From NCBI GenBank assembly GCA_023935145.1, contig CM043700.1:136310828-136374827 (forward strand): a stretch of DNA of 64,000 bases, written 5' to 3'. Made by a program: the position numbers and the translations under genes. Position 1 is the first letter of the stretch. Each line of letters opens with the position of its first letter. This stretch comes from Bretschneidera sinensis (lineage: Eukaryota; Streptophyta; Magnoliopsida; Brassicales; Akaniaceae). Below, in pieces: positions 9,720 to 23,324 of the stretch. The notes beneath the pieces were generated by a model, which ran no database searches, was not told where the DNA came from, and worked only from the letters and a program-made list of their open reading frames with translations.

Positions 9720-11276
9720 TTAATAGTCTTATCTTACAAAAGCTATCTTCATTCAAAGGCATAGTAAGAATATCAGCAATTTGATCTTTGGAATGAATGA
9801 ATTCTAATCTAATATTACCCATTTGAGCATGATCTCTTATGAAGTGATGCCTTATCTCAATGTGTTTGGTTCTTGAATGTTGAATTGAGTTTTTTTTGTC
9901 AAGTTGATAGCACTAGTGTTGTCACAATGAATTGGAATATTTTGAAAATTCATGCCATAGTCTTCTAGTTGTTGTTTCATCCACAAAACTTGTGCACAAA
10001 AACTTCTGGTGGTTATATATTTCGCTTTGACGGTTGATAGTGCAACTGAATTTTATTTCTTAGAAAACCAAGAGGTTAACATTGCACTTAGAAATTGGTA
10101 TGTTCCACTAGTGCTTTTTCCATCCAACCTACAACCCAGAAAATTAGCATCCGAATACCCAACAAGCTCAATGATTTCCTAGAGTAACATAAACCTAGAT
10201 TTTGAGTGCCTTGCAAATATTTTAGGATTCTTTTAACTGCAATTACATGTGATTCCTTAGGATTAGCTTGAAATCTAGCACACATACATACATTGAACAT
10301 TATATCGGGTCTACTTGTAGTTTGATATAGTAAAGCTTATATCACACTTCTATAAGTTTTAGTATCTACACACTTACCTTTCTCATCTAGGTCAAGTTTT
10401 GTAGAGGTGCTCATAGGAGTTTCAATAAATTTTGAGCTCTTCATCCCAAACGTCTTCAATAGGTTTTTGGTGTATTTTGATTTATTGATGAAGATGCCTC
10501 CTTTCAATTGTTTGAGTTGGAGTATGAGGAAGTAGTTAAGCTTTTCTATCATGCTCATTTCAAATTCACTTTGCATACACTTAGAAAAATCTTGGCACAT
10601 AGATTCATTAGAAGCACCAAATATAATCTCATCAACATATATTTGGACTAATAGTGTGTCATTCTTGTGAGTTTTTGTAAAGAGTGTTGTGTCTATTTTT
10701 CCTCTTGTAAAACCATTTTCAAGTAAAAACAAACTTAACCTTTCCTACCATGCTCTTGGAGCTTGCTTCAACCTATAGAGAGCTTTAGAAAGCTTATAAA
10801 CATGGTTTGGAAGACTAGGATTTTCAAAACCAAGAGGTTGCTCAACATAAACCTCTTCTTTTATAAAACAATTTGAAAACGCACTTTTCACATAATTTGA
10901 AATAGCTTAAACTTATTAAAGTATGCAAAGGCTAACAACATACGAATAGCTTCTAATCTAGCTACAGGAGCATAAGTCTCATCAAAGTCTATTCATTCTT
11001 CTTGATTGTAACCCTTAGCAACTAGTCTAGCCTTGTTTCTAGTTACTATTCCATTTTCATCCATTTTATTTCTATGTACCCATTTAGTTCCAATGATTAT
11101 ATGATTAATTAGTCTAGGAACTAGAGTCCATCATTTATTCCTTTCAAATTGATTTAATTCTTATTGCATAGCATTTATCCAATCAACATATTTTTCAGCT
11201 TCTACAAAAGTCTTAGGTTCTACTTGAGATAAATAAGCTACATAATTGCAAATATTTCTTATAGAGGATCAAGTTC
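9720..11276 (-). pseudogene. Copia reverse transcriptase and RNase H (SIRE-like), broken
   Basis: Translated on the minus strand, the N-terminal part carries the GTKWVHRNKMDENG-type RT entry and ARLVAKGYNQEE (about 11130-10990). The catalytic box reads YVDE instead of YVDD (about 10645). It is followed by the SEFEMSMIEKLNYFL and YTKNLLKTFGM segments (10730-10337) and an RNase H start with MFNVCMCARFQANPKESH (10300-10088). Frameshifts and stops separate these pieces, and the second catalytic aspartate is changed, so the enzyme is dead. The reading frame is interrupted upstream at 11282 by a solo LTR. Confidence 0.8.
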
Positions 11277-11281
11277 TTACC

Positions 11282-13328
11282 TGTAATATCTGTATTTTTA
11301 AAGTAAAGGTAAAGAAGTAATTCGATAGATATGACATGGAATTAAAATAATATATATGAAAATTTTATTTTTAAATAAAATGGTTTTTTTGAAGAAAAAA
11401 AATTGGATGCGTGGATAGTGGGTAAAGAAGAAGGAAAAAAAGTAAAAAAACGAAGGGGGCGTGCAACACCTTGAAGTCTCGGTGTTGCATATAATTCATG
11501 TAGTGACACTAAGTGAAATGTGGGTGCAACACCTAGGCACTAACCGTTTGATAAACGACGCTGAAATGGTAATTACCTTTTCTATATACGATTTTAATTT
11601 TCGTTTTGTTTTAAGTAAATTTTACCAAATCTTGTTTGGTTTTCTTCATTTTTCAACTCAAATTACTATATTTTTTTAAACACTTGGAGAGTGAAAGAAA
11701 AGTTAAAAGAGTAAAATTTTGAAGGGGTTTACGGAAGAATTTTACAGAGATTCACAGAAAGCTCTAAGAAAAACAAAATGTAATAATGTGAATATTATTT
11801 TTGAAATTTAGCATACATGAAATTTTTCGGAATTCAATGTGGGAATTTTCAAAGGGTGTGAATTATGGAAGAATTAAAGAATAAATTAGAAATTTTAATA
11901 TAAATATTATGTTAAGTGTTGATGATCAGTAATCGGGGGAAATTGCTGAAAGGAGCAGGAAAGACAAGGAGGTGATCCACGAATAACTCTAAGTGCTACG
12001 TGATGAGTTAGATTTATTTTTAGTAATCGAGATAAATATGAATTATACAGTGATGACATTTGAATTAATTATTAACCTATGATTTGATGATAGATGAAAG
12101 TTTGTTGATGAATATGATAAGAATAATTGATATGTTAGAGATTTGTTATATGAAAAGTAATATTATTTGAATAATGAGTTGATTAAATAATGAAAGAATA
12201 AATGAAATCTTGACAAGCTATGGTTGATAATTCGATATGATATATAAGGATAAAAATTTAATGAATATGATCAAATAATAATTTTGAGAAAAAACTGGAT
12301 AGTTAAATTGAATGTCAGAATGCATGCTTGTTTTTATATCATTGTTCATATGCATATTTCATATCATTGTTTATATGCATATGCATGAAATAAAAAAATT
12401 GGGAGAAGTCCGGTCTAAATGAAAATCGGGAAGGGGCCGGTCTAAATGAAAACCGTGACAGCCTATACATAGTGGAAATAAAAGAACCGAGAGGGTAACC
12501 GGTCTAAATAAAATAAAAGAACCGGGAGGGCAGCTGGTCTAAGCTAAAACATGTCGACATGTAGGAATATGTTCTCAATAATAATAACATTTAAATTCAC
12601 GCATTTCATTTGCTTTAAATATTGATTGTTATTGCTTGAGATGCTAAAGTGCTATTCATGATTGTAAATTTATTCACAATGAATGGGTCTCATAGAGAGA
12701 CCAATATGCTGAGGAAGAAATATGGAAATATGATGTAATGAGAATTATCTAGGTGACTGATTATATGCAGTGAATCTCATAATGAGATAATAATGAGATA
12801 ATTATGAGATAGAATTGATAATCTCAAGATGATTAATTATATGAGAAGAAGAGATTTATAAAGGATGAAGATTTTGATATGAGTAGTGATAATATAATAT
12901 TATTATCAAAATATATGAGATATAGATGAATGAATATTAGAAGACTAATTATACAAAGTGAATAATTCTAGTAAACTTAATTCCCTAAGCTTGTGAAGCT
13001 CACTCTTCATTGTTAAATAATTTCAGGTAGAAGGCAGAATAGGTAGATTGGCGAGCTGATATTCACACAAAGTCATTATTTGTAAGCCACGTGGTCCACA
13101 TCCTCAGACTAATGAAAAAAAATATCTGTAAATATTCATGCATAATATGGTGTATATAATGTGTCAATTGAGATATGAATGATGTATCTCCCCTGTTGAG
13201 GGTTGATAATTGATGTAAATAATTGCGGTTTATATTTTTTTTATATTGTTGCATATATGTGTCATGCTGGGATTTCAAAAAGTGACGACACCATCTCGGG
13301 GGTGGCCAACCTGGGATGGGTCGTTATA
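11282..13328. mobile_element. Solo LTR of a Ty3/gypsy-type element
   Basis: Begins TGTAATATCTG and ends GGGTCGTTATA. It is flanked by perfect 5-bp duplications TTACC (11277-11281 and 13329-13333) and splits the copia pol coding sequence exactly. There is no internal coding region, so it is best read as a solo LTR left by LTR-LTR recombination. At 2047 bp, with the CCAACCTGGGATGGGTCGTTA end, it resembles long LTRs of Tekay/Del-type chromoviruses. The orientation was not determined. It contains a short minisatellite at 12400-12550. Confidence 0.8.
12400..12550. repeat. CCGGTCTAAATGAAA minisatellite inside the solo LTR
   Basis: Four imperfect repeats built on a GGGAGGGCCGGTCTAAAT-like unit with AAAGAACC spacers. 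It appears internal to the LTR and not a separate insertion. Confidence 0.65.
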
Positions 13329-13333
13329 TTACC

Positions 13334-14350
13334 CTTTGTGAAGGATCACCAATCACTTAATCGATTGGATGATAATTCATATACCTCCAATCTTTGGGAA
13401 GATCATCCTCTTGTTGACTTGTAGATGGTTGATCAAGATTGAGACCATCTCCCTCTTGATTTATTTTAGGTTGGCTCTCCTTTGGGTCAACAATGGGAGT
13501 AGATGTATCCATTCTTGGAATAAAATTTGCATCATCATTAAGAGTTACTATTTTACTACTAATTGGGTTAGACTTATCAAAGGAAACATGTATAGATTCA
13601 TGAACCACTAGAGTTAGTTTGTTAAAGACTCTATAAGTTTTACTAGAGATTGAATATCCTAAGAATATCCTTTCATCGGTCTTTGAATCAAATTTACCTA
13701 AATTAGTTTTATTGTTATTTAGGATGAAGCACTTACAACCAAAAGCATGAAAATAAAAGATATTAGGTTTTCTACCTTTCCATGGTTCATATGGAGTTTT
13801 ATCAAGCATAGGCCTAATTAATACTCTATTTAAAACATAGCAAGAAGTATTTACGGCTTCCACCCAAAAGTATTTTGGTAAACTATTTTCACAAAGTATG
13901 GTTCTAGTAAATTCTTCTAGAACTCTATTTTTCCTCTCAACAAATCCATTTTGTTGAGGAGTTCTAGGTGCTGAAAATTGTAATCAATTCCAGTTTCATC
14001 ACAAAATTTTGAAAAACTTTGGTTTTCAAATTCTTTTCCATGATCACTTCTAGTACTTGAAATAGAAATTCCTTTTTTTTTTTTTTTCATTTTGAACCTT
14101 CTTGCAAAAGTTCACAAATCCTTTATAGGCTTCATCCTTGTAAGCAATAAAAATAACAAAGGTATATCTTGAATAATTATCAACAATAACAAGAGCATAT
14201 TGATGGCCACCTAGACTAATGGTGCTTATTGGACAAAACAAGTCCATATGTAAAAGTTCCAATGGTCTAGAGGTTGAGATTAAATTTTTTGATTTAAAAG
14301 AAATTCTAGTTTGTTTTCCCATTTAACAAGCATCACAAACCTTGTCTTCT
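13334..14350 (-). pseudogene. Copia integrase (SIRE-like), broken
   Basis: Minus-strand translation gives MGKQTRISFKSKN and LLHMDLFCPI followed by VIVDNYSRYT (first and second catalytic aspartates of the DDE core, 14322-14050). The C-terminal part AFGCKCFIL...KFDSKTDERIFLGYS lies at 13863-13357. Stops and a frameshift lie between them. It joins the protease upstream at about 14400 and RT downstream across the solo LTR. Confidence 0.8.
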
Positions 14351-14416
14351 TCAAATTTGATTTTGGGAAGTCCAACAACTAAATCTTTTCTTGAAAGAAT
14401 TTAAACAAATCCATGT

Positions 14417-15517
14417 TCACATGGCCAAGTCTTCTATGCCATGGCCATAGGTTTCACTAAAAGCGAAAAAACATTTTTTATTTTCCAAATGTAAAGATTT
14501 TAAATCAACTAGATAAACATTTTCATGTCTATAGCCAACAAACTTGATCTTGTTACTCTTGATGTCTATTACTAGACAATTAGAGGATTCAAATATGACT
14601 TTGTTGCCTTTGTCACATAGTTGACTAATACTAAGTAAATTTGGCTTAAGACCTTGCACATATAAACATAGTCAATGGTTGAAGAATCATTACTCATTTT
14701 GTCATGCCCGATAATCTTTATCTTTGTGTTGTCTCCAATGGTGACGTGTCCGTTATCCCTTAGAGTTAGTTCTTTGAACATGCCTTGATCACCAATCATG
14801 TGCTTTGAGAATCCACTATCAAGGTACCAATAGTTACCTTTTTCCTTGGTGTGGAGACATATCTACATTACACAAGGATATATAATTGCACTTTTAGGTA
14901 CCCAAAATTTCTTGGGTCCTTTGGGGTTAGTCCTAGAAAATACGGCTCCTTTAGGGACCCATACTTTCTTAACATTATAAGGTGCTCTATAATTGTAAAC
15001 ATGTTGATGATGCATGATCCTAGGATGATAGTTATTGAAGTTTCTAGGATGTCTTGAATATGTAAATGTTTCTAGCATGAGAGTTATGAATATACATGTT
15101 TTCTCTAGGATATGCATGATGGTAATTTCTAGGATGTGCATTTATAGCATGTGCATGCCTTGAATGATTATTCCTAGCATTTGCATATCTTGGATGAGCA
15201 TACATATATGCATATGTATTTCTAGGATCTCTATCTCTAGCATATGCATTATAATTCTTAGTATTTGAATTTAAATTTACATTCTTAGGCAGACTAGCAT
15301 ACATTGAATGAGTACTTTTAATCTTGCTAGTGGCTTTAGTGGTGGAGGGTTCATCCACACATATTGCTTTCATGAACAAAGTGTCTTTTGACTTTTGTTT
15401 GCCTAATGGAGAATAACCCAAACCAAATTTTCCTCCACTCAATATTTGGCAAGATAGCACTTCATCTAGTTTTTCTTTTCCAAGCATAAGCCTAGGTATA
15501 GTGCTATTCAATTCCAT
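14417..15517 (-). pseudogene. Copia protease plus low-complexity linker (SIRE-like), broken
   Basis: The protease signature reads WYLDSGFSKHMIGD (about 14830-14790); the usual C or A after DSG is F. It is followed by LLSISQLCDKGNKVIF (GAG-pre-integrase region). Upstream, at 15517-15044, is an unusual linker with repeated HARN/HPRN-like units (APRYANARNNHSRHAHA type), caused by a short DNA repeat of the form TAGCATATGCAT/CTAGGAT. Stops break the frame. Confidence 0.7.
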
Positions 15518-15681
15518 TACTTTTTTTTTTAAAACATCATTTTCATTTTAAAAAAAATCTTGTGATGAGTTATAAAGAATAGAAGATAGTTTTTCTTTTT
15601 CTTCCTTTAGAACTTCCATCTCTTTAGAAAGATATGAGACTTCCTTCTTGAGAGTAATATTTCTAGAATCAATTTTTTTTT

Positions 15682-16831
15682 TCATTCTTGATGCATTTCA
15701 TTAATTAACACAATTAATTCTTCACTGCTACTAACAATATTATTATTATTAGAAGGAGAAGAATTTGATACCTTATTTTCATCATCGATTGCCATCAAGC
15801 AAAGGTTGGCAATCTCCTCATATCCAACATCATTGTCCGAAGATTCTTCTTCTTCATTATCACTCCATGTGGTTGCAATCATGACTTTCTTTTTAAAGCT
15901 CTTATATGGTTTGTTTGTTATTGGACAATCGGTCTTGATGTGACTGGGCTTCTTGCAATCGAAACACATAATAGGTTCCCTTTTTGGAGTGGAATCCTTT
16001 GTGTAAGGTTTCTTGCTCTTTTTCAAGAACTTATGAAACCTTTTGGTGATTAAGGCCATCTCACCGTCTTCTTCACTACTCTCATTCTCTTCTTCCTTTT
16101 CTTCCTCTCTGTTGCTTGTAGAGGCTTTGAGATAAATCAACTTCTTCTTCTTCTTCTTATCATCATTGGCACCGAGATTCATTTATTCCATCTCGTATGT
16201 CAATAGTGATCCGAGAAGCATTTTGACATCAAGTTTATTGAGATCTTTGGCCTCCGTTATGGCCATCTTCTTTTCTTTCCAAGTAGATGGCAAAGATATT
16301 AATATCTTCCTTGTTAGTTCAAACTCCTCAATGTTCCTACCAAAAAGCTTTAAACCATTAACAGTAGTGGTAAAACGTGAGTGCATTTGAGAAATTGTTT
16401 CGTTAGGAGACATTTTGAAAGATTCATACTTAGAAGCATATAAATTTTTGATTTTTTAACTTCGCTAGTGCCCTCATATGTAACTTGTAGTTTGTCCCAA
16501 ATATCCTTAGCCGAAACACATGTAGGAATTTTATTGTACTTAACGATATTTAAGCACAATGTAACATACTAGTAGCTCTACTATTTAGAGACATCATTCT
16601 ATAACGCTCTTCATTCAACTCTGTTTTGAGTTTATGCATTGTATGATTGATTTCTCCAATAGTTATTTCATTTGTAGGAATTCTTGGTCCTTCTCCAATA
16701 ACTCCCCATAAATTATAATCTTGTCATTCGACAAAGATTTTCATTCTATTCTTCCAGTAATTATAGTTTGAGCCATTCAATAAAGGAGGTCTAGAATAAG
16801 AATGACCTTCAGTATAGCTATTTGAAGCCAT
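15682..16831 (-). pseudogene. Copia gag (SIRE-like), broken
   Basis: ATG at 16831, 56 bp inside the 5' LTR and next to the primer-binding site. It starts MASNSYTEGHSYSRPPLLNG with the NYNYWKNRM signature of plant copia gag. The ISQMHSRFTTTVNGLKLFG segment follows (16413-16183). Then comes one CX2CX4HX4C zinc knuckle, CFDCKKPSHIKTDC (about 15975-15930). Frameshifts near 16560 and 16413 interrupt it. Confidence 0.8.
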
Positions 16832-16871
16832 CAGATCAACTCAAGGATTTTAAACATGAAATTGAGTACAA

Positions 16872-16884
16872 AGCTCTAATACCA
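16872..16884 (-). other. Primer-binding site of SIRE-like copia
   Basis: On the minus strand TGGTATTAGAGCT, complementary to the 3' end of initiator tRNA-Met with one mismatch. It lies 2 bp from the LTR edge. Confidence 0.8.
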
Positions 16885-16886
16885 AT

Positions 16887-18007
16887 TGTAAACCAAAGTA
16901 CAAACCCAAGAGGGGGTAAATTGGGTTTTAAAAATGTTTTACTAATTAACTTACAAGTTTTTAATAGTTTAATTAAGCAATGCACACAACAAACAATATG
17001 CTTGAAATTAAAGGAGTAAAGGAAGAGAATATGTAAACTTCGTTTATAGTGGTTCAATAATATCAGAATCTCTTCGACCTTACATCCACTCTCTTCAAGG
17101 AACCTCATTGAAGTAATCCACTAAATGTAGTCGAGCAAATTCACGGGTGTTGCATAAACCTTACAAACAATCTCTTTCACAAGGAAGTTACAAAGAAGCG
17201 TTTAATCCCAAACACTCTAAGAGTTACACAACTCTTTCTCTTTATAATGAATTGTATTAAATGTAAAAGAAAATTAGAGAGATAACAATGAATGCTTTAC
17301 GAGATGAAGATTATCTCTCTTTCAAGAACAAGCTTAAAGAATGGCTCACAATTAATTTTTCAAGGATTTTGAAAGTATTAATGAGCTATAAATGAAATTG
17401 AGTGTTCTTTCTTCTTGTTTAAATGCTCATTGATGGGGGTTTTTATAGCCTTGGTCTTATATGGCCGTTAGACATTGATTTGGTAGGTTTAGAGCATTAA
17501 ATTCTCAAGCCACGCATCTTAAACGGTCATATTTTCGAATTACCAAAGACCCAATCAACTGGGTTAAGTGAAAAAAAGTATATTTTTAGGCTTAGGGCGA
17601 GTACCAGTCGACTAGGTCTTATTACCAGTCAATTGGGAACTTACTTTCCCTTTTACCAGTCGAGTGGTTCAGAGACCCAGTCCAGTCGACTGGGTTGTTC
17701 CAAAACCCAGTTCTTATGTTTTTAAAACAGTTTTTGACTTAAAGATATTTTTCGTATTATTTTTGTAAAAGCCTTTTGCAAAATGAGCTAAAGTTTAAGC
17801 TAGCTAACTGAAATTGAAGATTTACAATGTGATTCAATTACCTTAGAGCCTATTCTAGATCTTCTGTCTTATTTTAGTATTTAAACGTGTTGTATTCTTG
17901 CGTCTTGTTTCTGTATTGAATGGTTTTGCCGCTTGAACACTTAGATAAAATTGTTACAACAATTTAAGTAGTGTTTTGTCATTATTAAAATCAAATATAG
18001 GTCAACA
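16887..18007 (-). repeat. SIRE-like copia 5' LTR (right)
   Basis: 1121 bp, TGTAAACC...GGTCAACA in plus orientation (TGTTGACC...TTTACA in element sense). It shows fewer intact TCGAC motifs (17560-17700) than the left LTR. It is followed by the target-site duplication AAAAT and then unit B SPT5 sequence. Confidence 0.85.
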
Positions 18008-18012
18008 AAAAT

Positions 18013-18434
18013 AACCATAGTCGGAGCTTAAAGTACATTGTTGGGTCAGATGTTTGTAGCAATTGTCCCATGGCAGAAGTCTAGGTTGGGGTCAAGTTAC
18101 AGTCAAAATATGGTGCTTGTGCTGCCGTGTATTCAAATGAATCGCTTATAAAAAAAGAAGTATTCAAATGAATCACAAATAATACATATATTGTTAAAAC
18201 AATTGTTGTTTGATTAAACACATGGTCTTACAGAATTTGTTAAGTATAACTGGTTAAATTTTGAATATTCGATAGATAATCTAATAAGATCAGATTTAAA
18301 TTTTTTCTTAATTATTGAATTACTATATGCCTTACTATGAGCCAAATATAGTCTTACAAGCCTATTAGAGATGTTTTAAATATGCGATACTATAAGCAAA
18401 TTAATCCTTAAAATTTGTGATGATTGTGTCATAG
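18013..18434 (+). other. SPT5 intron / unit boundary spacer
   Basis: Non-coding. 18013-18150 aligns with 61735-61870 at the far end of unit C, which shows that unit ends are continuous with the SPT5 side of the next unit. The rest leads to the acceptor ATAG at 18431-18434. Confidence 0.6.
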
Positions 18435-18914
18435 GGATAATTGGGAATATGGGAATCCAGCCTCATGGGGAGCAAGTCCGCAGTATCAGGTAAGTAGTCT
18501 TCCATGTTGTGCAATAATTAAGATATGATTTTTTTTCTTTCTTTGTAAATTAAATATTCCCCTTTCTTTCAGCCAGGAAGTTCTCCTTCACGGACATATA
18601 AGGCACCTAGTCCTGGCTCAGGTTGGGCTAATACTCCTGGTGGCAATTACAATGAAGCTGGAATACCAAGGGATAACAGTTCTGCCCATGGTATTTTATA
18701 AATCATTCATTTAGTGATTGATATGTTGTAGTTGAACTTGTGTGAAACTCATATTATGTACTTCTTGCAGCTAATGCTCCAAGTCCTTGCTTGCCATCAA
18801 CTCCTGGTGGACAGCCTATGACACCAAACTCAGCATCATATCTTCCTGGCACTCCTGGAGGGCAGCCAATGACCCCGGGACTGGTGGCATCGATGTTATG
18901 TCTCCTGGTATAGG

Positions 18915-19414
18915 TACCATTGATTATAATATTAGTATTTTGCTAAATCTCTTAGGTTATGATTGGTGGAGAGAAAAAGTGGGAGGAAGGAAGAAAAAAG
19001 AGGAGATGAGAACACTTTTCTATCGTTAGATAAAGAAGAAAAGTGAAGAAAAAATTGTTAGATGAATGGTGTTTTCTTTCCTCATAAACAAATCACAATT
19101 CTTTAATATTGAAATATAATTGATGAGTGGAAGTTAAAATAAACTAATTTTTTTGTCATTTTCTTTTTACTATTATTTTTTCATCTTTTACCAAACGCAT
19201 GATGAAAAACATTAATCTTCATATTTTTCCATCATCTCTCTTTTCTTTCCTCTTTCTCTTCTTTCCTCATACTTTTATTCTCTATTAATTAGAGCCATAA
19301 AGTTATATCTCGTTATTTAAGTTCCCATATTTACACGATTTATAGGTCACTAAAAAATCTTGACTTTCTATTTTTTATCCAACTCCCCCAATTTAACGCC
19401 CATTCTTTTGCAAG
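18915..19414 (+). other. SPT5 intron with purine- and pyrimidine-biased stretches
   Basis: Intron of the SPT5 fragment. GA-rich on the plus strand at 18960-19060 and CT-rich at 19150-19280, giving a loose inverted-repeat look that might be a MITE remnant. No ends or target duplication were resolved. Unit C retains only the right part (from about 52600). Confidence 0.4.
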
Positions 19415-19731
19415 TGGGGACAATGAAGGACCATGGTTCATGCCGGACATTTTGATTGATGTACACAAGTCTGGAGAGGATACTGTCGTGGGAGTCATCC
19501 GAGAAGTTCTTTTGGTATGTCTTCTAAAGTTGTATTGATCAATTACTTCTCTTCTACTTTCATATCTTCCAACAAACAAAACATCAATTATAAGATTTCC
19601 TGCTGTGAGAATTAGGAATAACCCTAGAATTTGGAATTTGATTTATGATTGTAATTCCCTAGGAATGGTTTTTAAGTTCTAATATGCATACGTAGATTGA
19701 GTGATAAAACTTATATTAAATGTATGAATCA

Positions 19732-20790
19732 TGTTAGGAGTAAGGGTAGTATTGTAATCTCTATATATTGTCTTACATATAATCTGCTACAAACCTTAGT
19801 GTTAGTATCTTTTCTGCGTCCATACAACATAACTACCCTCTTTCTGGACCCCGTCTCTCTTCTTCCTCTCTTCCTCCACTGTATAAACCCTAGATCCAAA
19901 CTACAACATGATATTAGAGCTGGGACCCTGGTGGTCTTGAGTAAACCCATTAAAAAAAATGTAGTTAGGTTTGGATTATGTGTTTAATGTCTGTGTTTTG
20001 GTCTTTGAGTCTTCTGGTCACACATCTATGGTCGGTGTGGCCGTGCGACAAGTGATGGATCAGAGAGTTTAAGTCTCTAACGATCTCTGCCAGATTCTGG
20101 CAGTATCCCAGTGATCAGAAACAACAGTCAAGTTTGCCTAGCTCTAGTGATCAAAACCCATCCATTGACGCTCCATTCCGGCCACTGGATGTCGTCCAAT
20201 CTACAGCAACCGGTTTTGCTAGATCGCAACCCGGTTTTAGATCCATATTCTTTTTGTGTTTCTCTTGAAGAAGAAGAATAAAAAGAAGAAAAAGAAGAGA
20301 GAGGAAGAGTTATGCAACTCTTAATTTGACTCGGAAAAGTTTGACCCAACCCGGGCCAGTTGCTCCTCTGTCTTGTTTTGGTGGGATCCTATCCGGATCT
20401 ATTCTCTAGTGGATCCAACCCATTGATAGCAAGTCATTTAAGTCAAAGTCTATGTCTTTCAGTCAAAATGAAAAAGTTCAAATCTTGTTGATCTGATATC
20501 TCATAGACGTGTTGCTTTGACATATTCTTATGAGTTATTATAATTTTTAAGTTTAATTTATTTAGGTCTATTTGTGACAACTTGGAATTGAAGTATATTC
20601 TAACCTCAAGGGGAGTGTTAGGAGTAACTGTATTATTGTAATCTATTTATATTGTCTTCTATATAATCTATTACTAACCGTAGTATCTTTTCTGTCTCTA
20701 TACAACACGGCCACCCTCTCTCTCTCTAAACTCTGTCTCTCTTCTCCCTTGCCTCCCTCACTGTATAAACTCTAAATCCAAACTACAACA
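19732..20790 (+). mobile_element. TRIM-like element in SPT5 intron, copy 1
   Basis: Two direct repeats, 19732-19908 and 20616-20790 (about 176 bp each, TGTTAGGAGTAA...ACTACAACA), flank a 707-bp non-coding interior. The 5' repeat is followed at once by TGATATTAGAGC (initiator tRNA-Met primer-binding site with changes). The 3' repeat is preceded by a polypurine tract CTCAAGGGGAG. Short LTRs and no ORF fit a terminal-repeat retrotransposon in miniature. No clean target-site duplication was seen (AATCA against AATTT). The same insertion exists in unit C. Confidence 0.75.
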
Positions 20791-21295
20791 AATTTCATGC
20801 CAAAAGTCAAAACTTTTCCTATGAATCACGCCCCAAAACTGTTCCTGAGTGTGGTTTCTTTATGTCTAGCCCAATGTTCATTTTCTTTCTTTATTTAGCT
20901 CATCAGCATTGCTTCTTTTAACTTGGATGAGTTGATCACTGTGCTCAGCTTGTCTGCAAGCGGATTTGCTGCTTATGAATTGATAGATAGAGAGCTGGTA
21001 TTTAGTTGATTGAATTAAAATGTGGTAATTGGTAATTTTGTTGTCCAGGATGGTTCTTGTAAGGTGGTCCTCGGGTCAAATGGTGAAGGTGAAAAAGTAA
21101 TGGCTGTGTCTAATGAAATAGACATAGTGGCACCCAGGAAAATCCGACAGGATCAAGATTATCGGTGGTGCACAACGTGGTGCAACCGGCAAGTTGATTG
21201 GTGTTGATGGCACTGATGGAATTGTTAGGATAGATGATAGCCTTGATGTTAAGATCTTAGACATGGCTATATTAGCTAAATTAGCACAACCATGA

Positions 21296-21820
21296 TGGAT
21301 GACATGGTAAACAGTAAAAAATTGTATATTGCTCTTTTATAATTTTGAGAATTTTAGGTGGCATTTTAGCAGCACATATCTTGAATTACGCATGATATAA
21401 ATATTCTATAGCTTTTTTTTTTTGGTCTTTAGAGAAACGTTGTACAAATTAATGATTCAAAACAATGTAAAGAGAACAATTGGATACTTGTCACAAAAAA
21501 ATGGATACTCAAAAATGCTTTTAATGCTTTATCAATTTGTCTCGGTCTCTTCAATTTGGTTGTATATAAGTTAGGATTGGATTAGATCACGTTAGAGATC
21601 AATCATTAGTTCATTATTTAATTTTTAATATAAACATACATTGTTGAGATAAGTTATTTATCTCATTGTGTATTGTGCTCTAATTTTTATAAGTTAAAAA
21701 ACTTCTAACAAGTCTCCTTTTGACTACCACAACAATTATGAAACTACTAATGTAAAAAATTCAGAATTTTTTCTTTTCAACCCTAACATTTTCTGTATCT
21801 TGTTATCAACCTGTTTTTTT
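21296..21820. other. Convergent spacer between SPT5 and ADH, unit B
   Basis: Non-coding and homologous to 55535-56010 in unit C. It should hold the 3' ends of both convergent genes. The right edge is a deletion point at a T-tract. Confidence 0.6.
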
Positions 21821-21823
21821 TTT

Positions 21824-23324
<1,501 letters not shown>

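Larger units (their letters stand above)
5880..18007 (-). mobile_element. SIRE-like Ty1/copia retrotransposon with nested solo LTR
   Basis: Complete but decayed element in minus orientation. The right (5') LTR is 16887-18007. Next to it is a primer-binding site complementary to initiator tRNA-Met (plus-strand AGCTCTAATACCA at 16872-16884). The left (3') LTR is 5880 to about 7047. Target-site duplications are GAAAT (5875-5879) and AAAAT (18008-18012), one mismatch. Unit C shows the empty site GAAATAACTATAATTGG at about 61731. The order in element sense is gag, protease, integrase, RT, RNase H, then an env-like ORF, as in the SIRE/Maximus lineage. Frames are broken throughout. About 66 bp holding the polypurine tract and left LTR end are deleted near 7047; unit B keeps them at 34820-34841. 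Confidence 0.85.
18435..21295 (+). pseudogene. SPT5: SPT5 3'-end fragment, copy 1 (unit B)
   Basis: C-terminal part of transcription elongation factor SPT5, the DSIF subunit that rides with RNA polymerase II. Exons: 18435-18489 (DNWEYGNPASWGASPQYQ), 18573-18690 (PGSSPSRTYKAPSPGSG...), 18771 to about 18913 (CTR repeats PSTPGGQPMTP, LPGTPGGQPMTP), 19415-19514 (EGPWFMPDILIDVHKSGED, VVGVIREVL) and 21049-21295 (DGSCKVVLGSNGEGE to ILAKLAQP and stop). Introns have mostly canonical edges. The N-terminal four-fifths of the gene is absent. One base is missing in the CTR (near 18880, CCGGGACTGG) and one is extra near 21145 (AAAATCCGACAGG), so the frame is broken twice. A TRIM sits in the last intron. 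Confidence 0.85.

Noticed and set aside
18787..19029. 80-codon ORF starting inside an SPT5 exon
   Set aside because: Out of frame with the SPT5 CTR exon and runs through its splice site.
18940..19290. MITE in the SPT5 intron
   Set aside because: GA- and CT-rich arms look loosely inverted, but no terminal repeat or target duplication could be defined.
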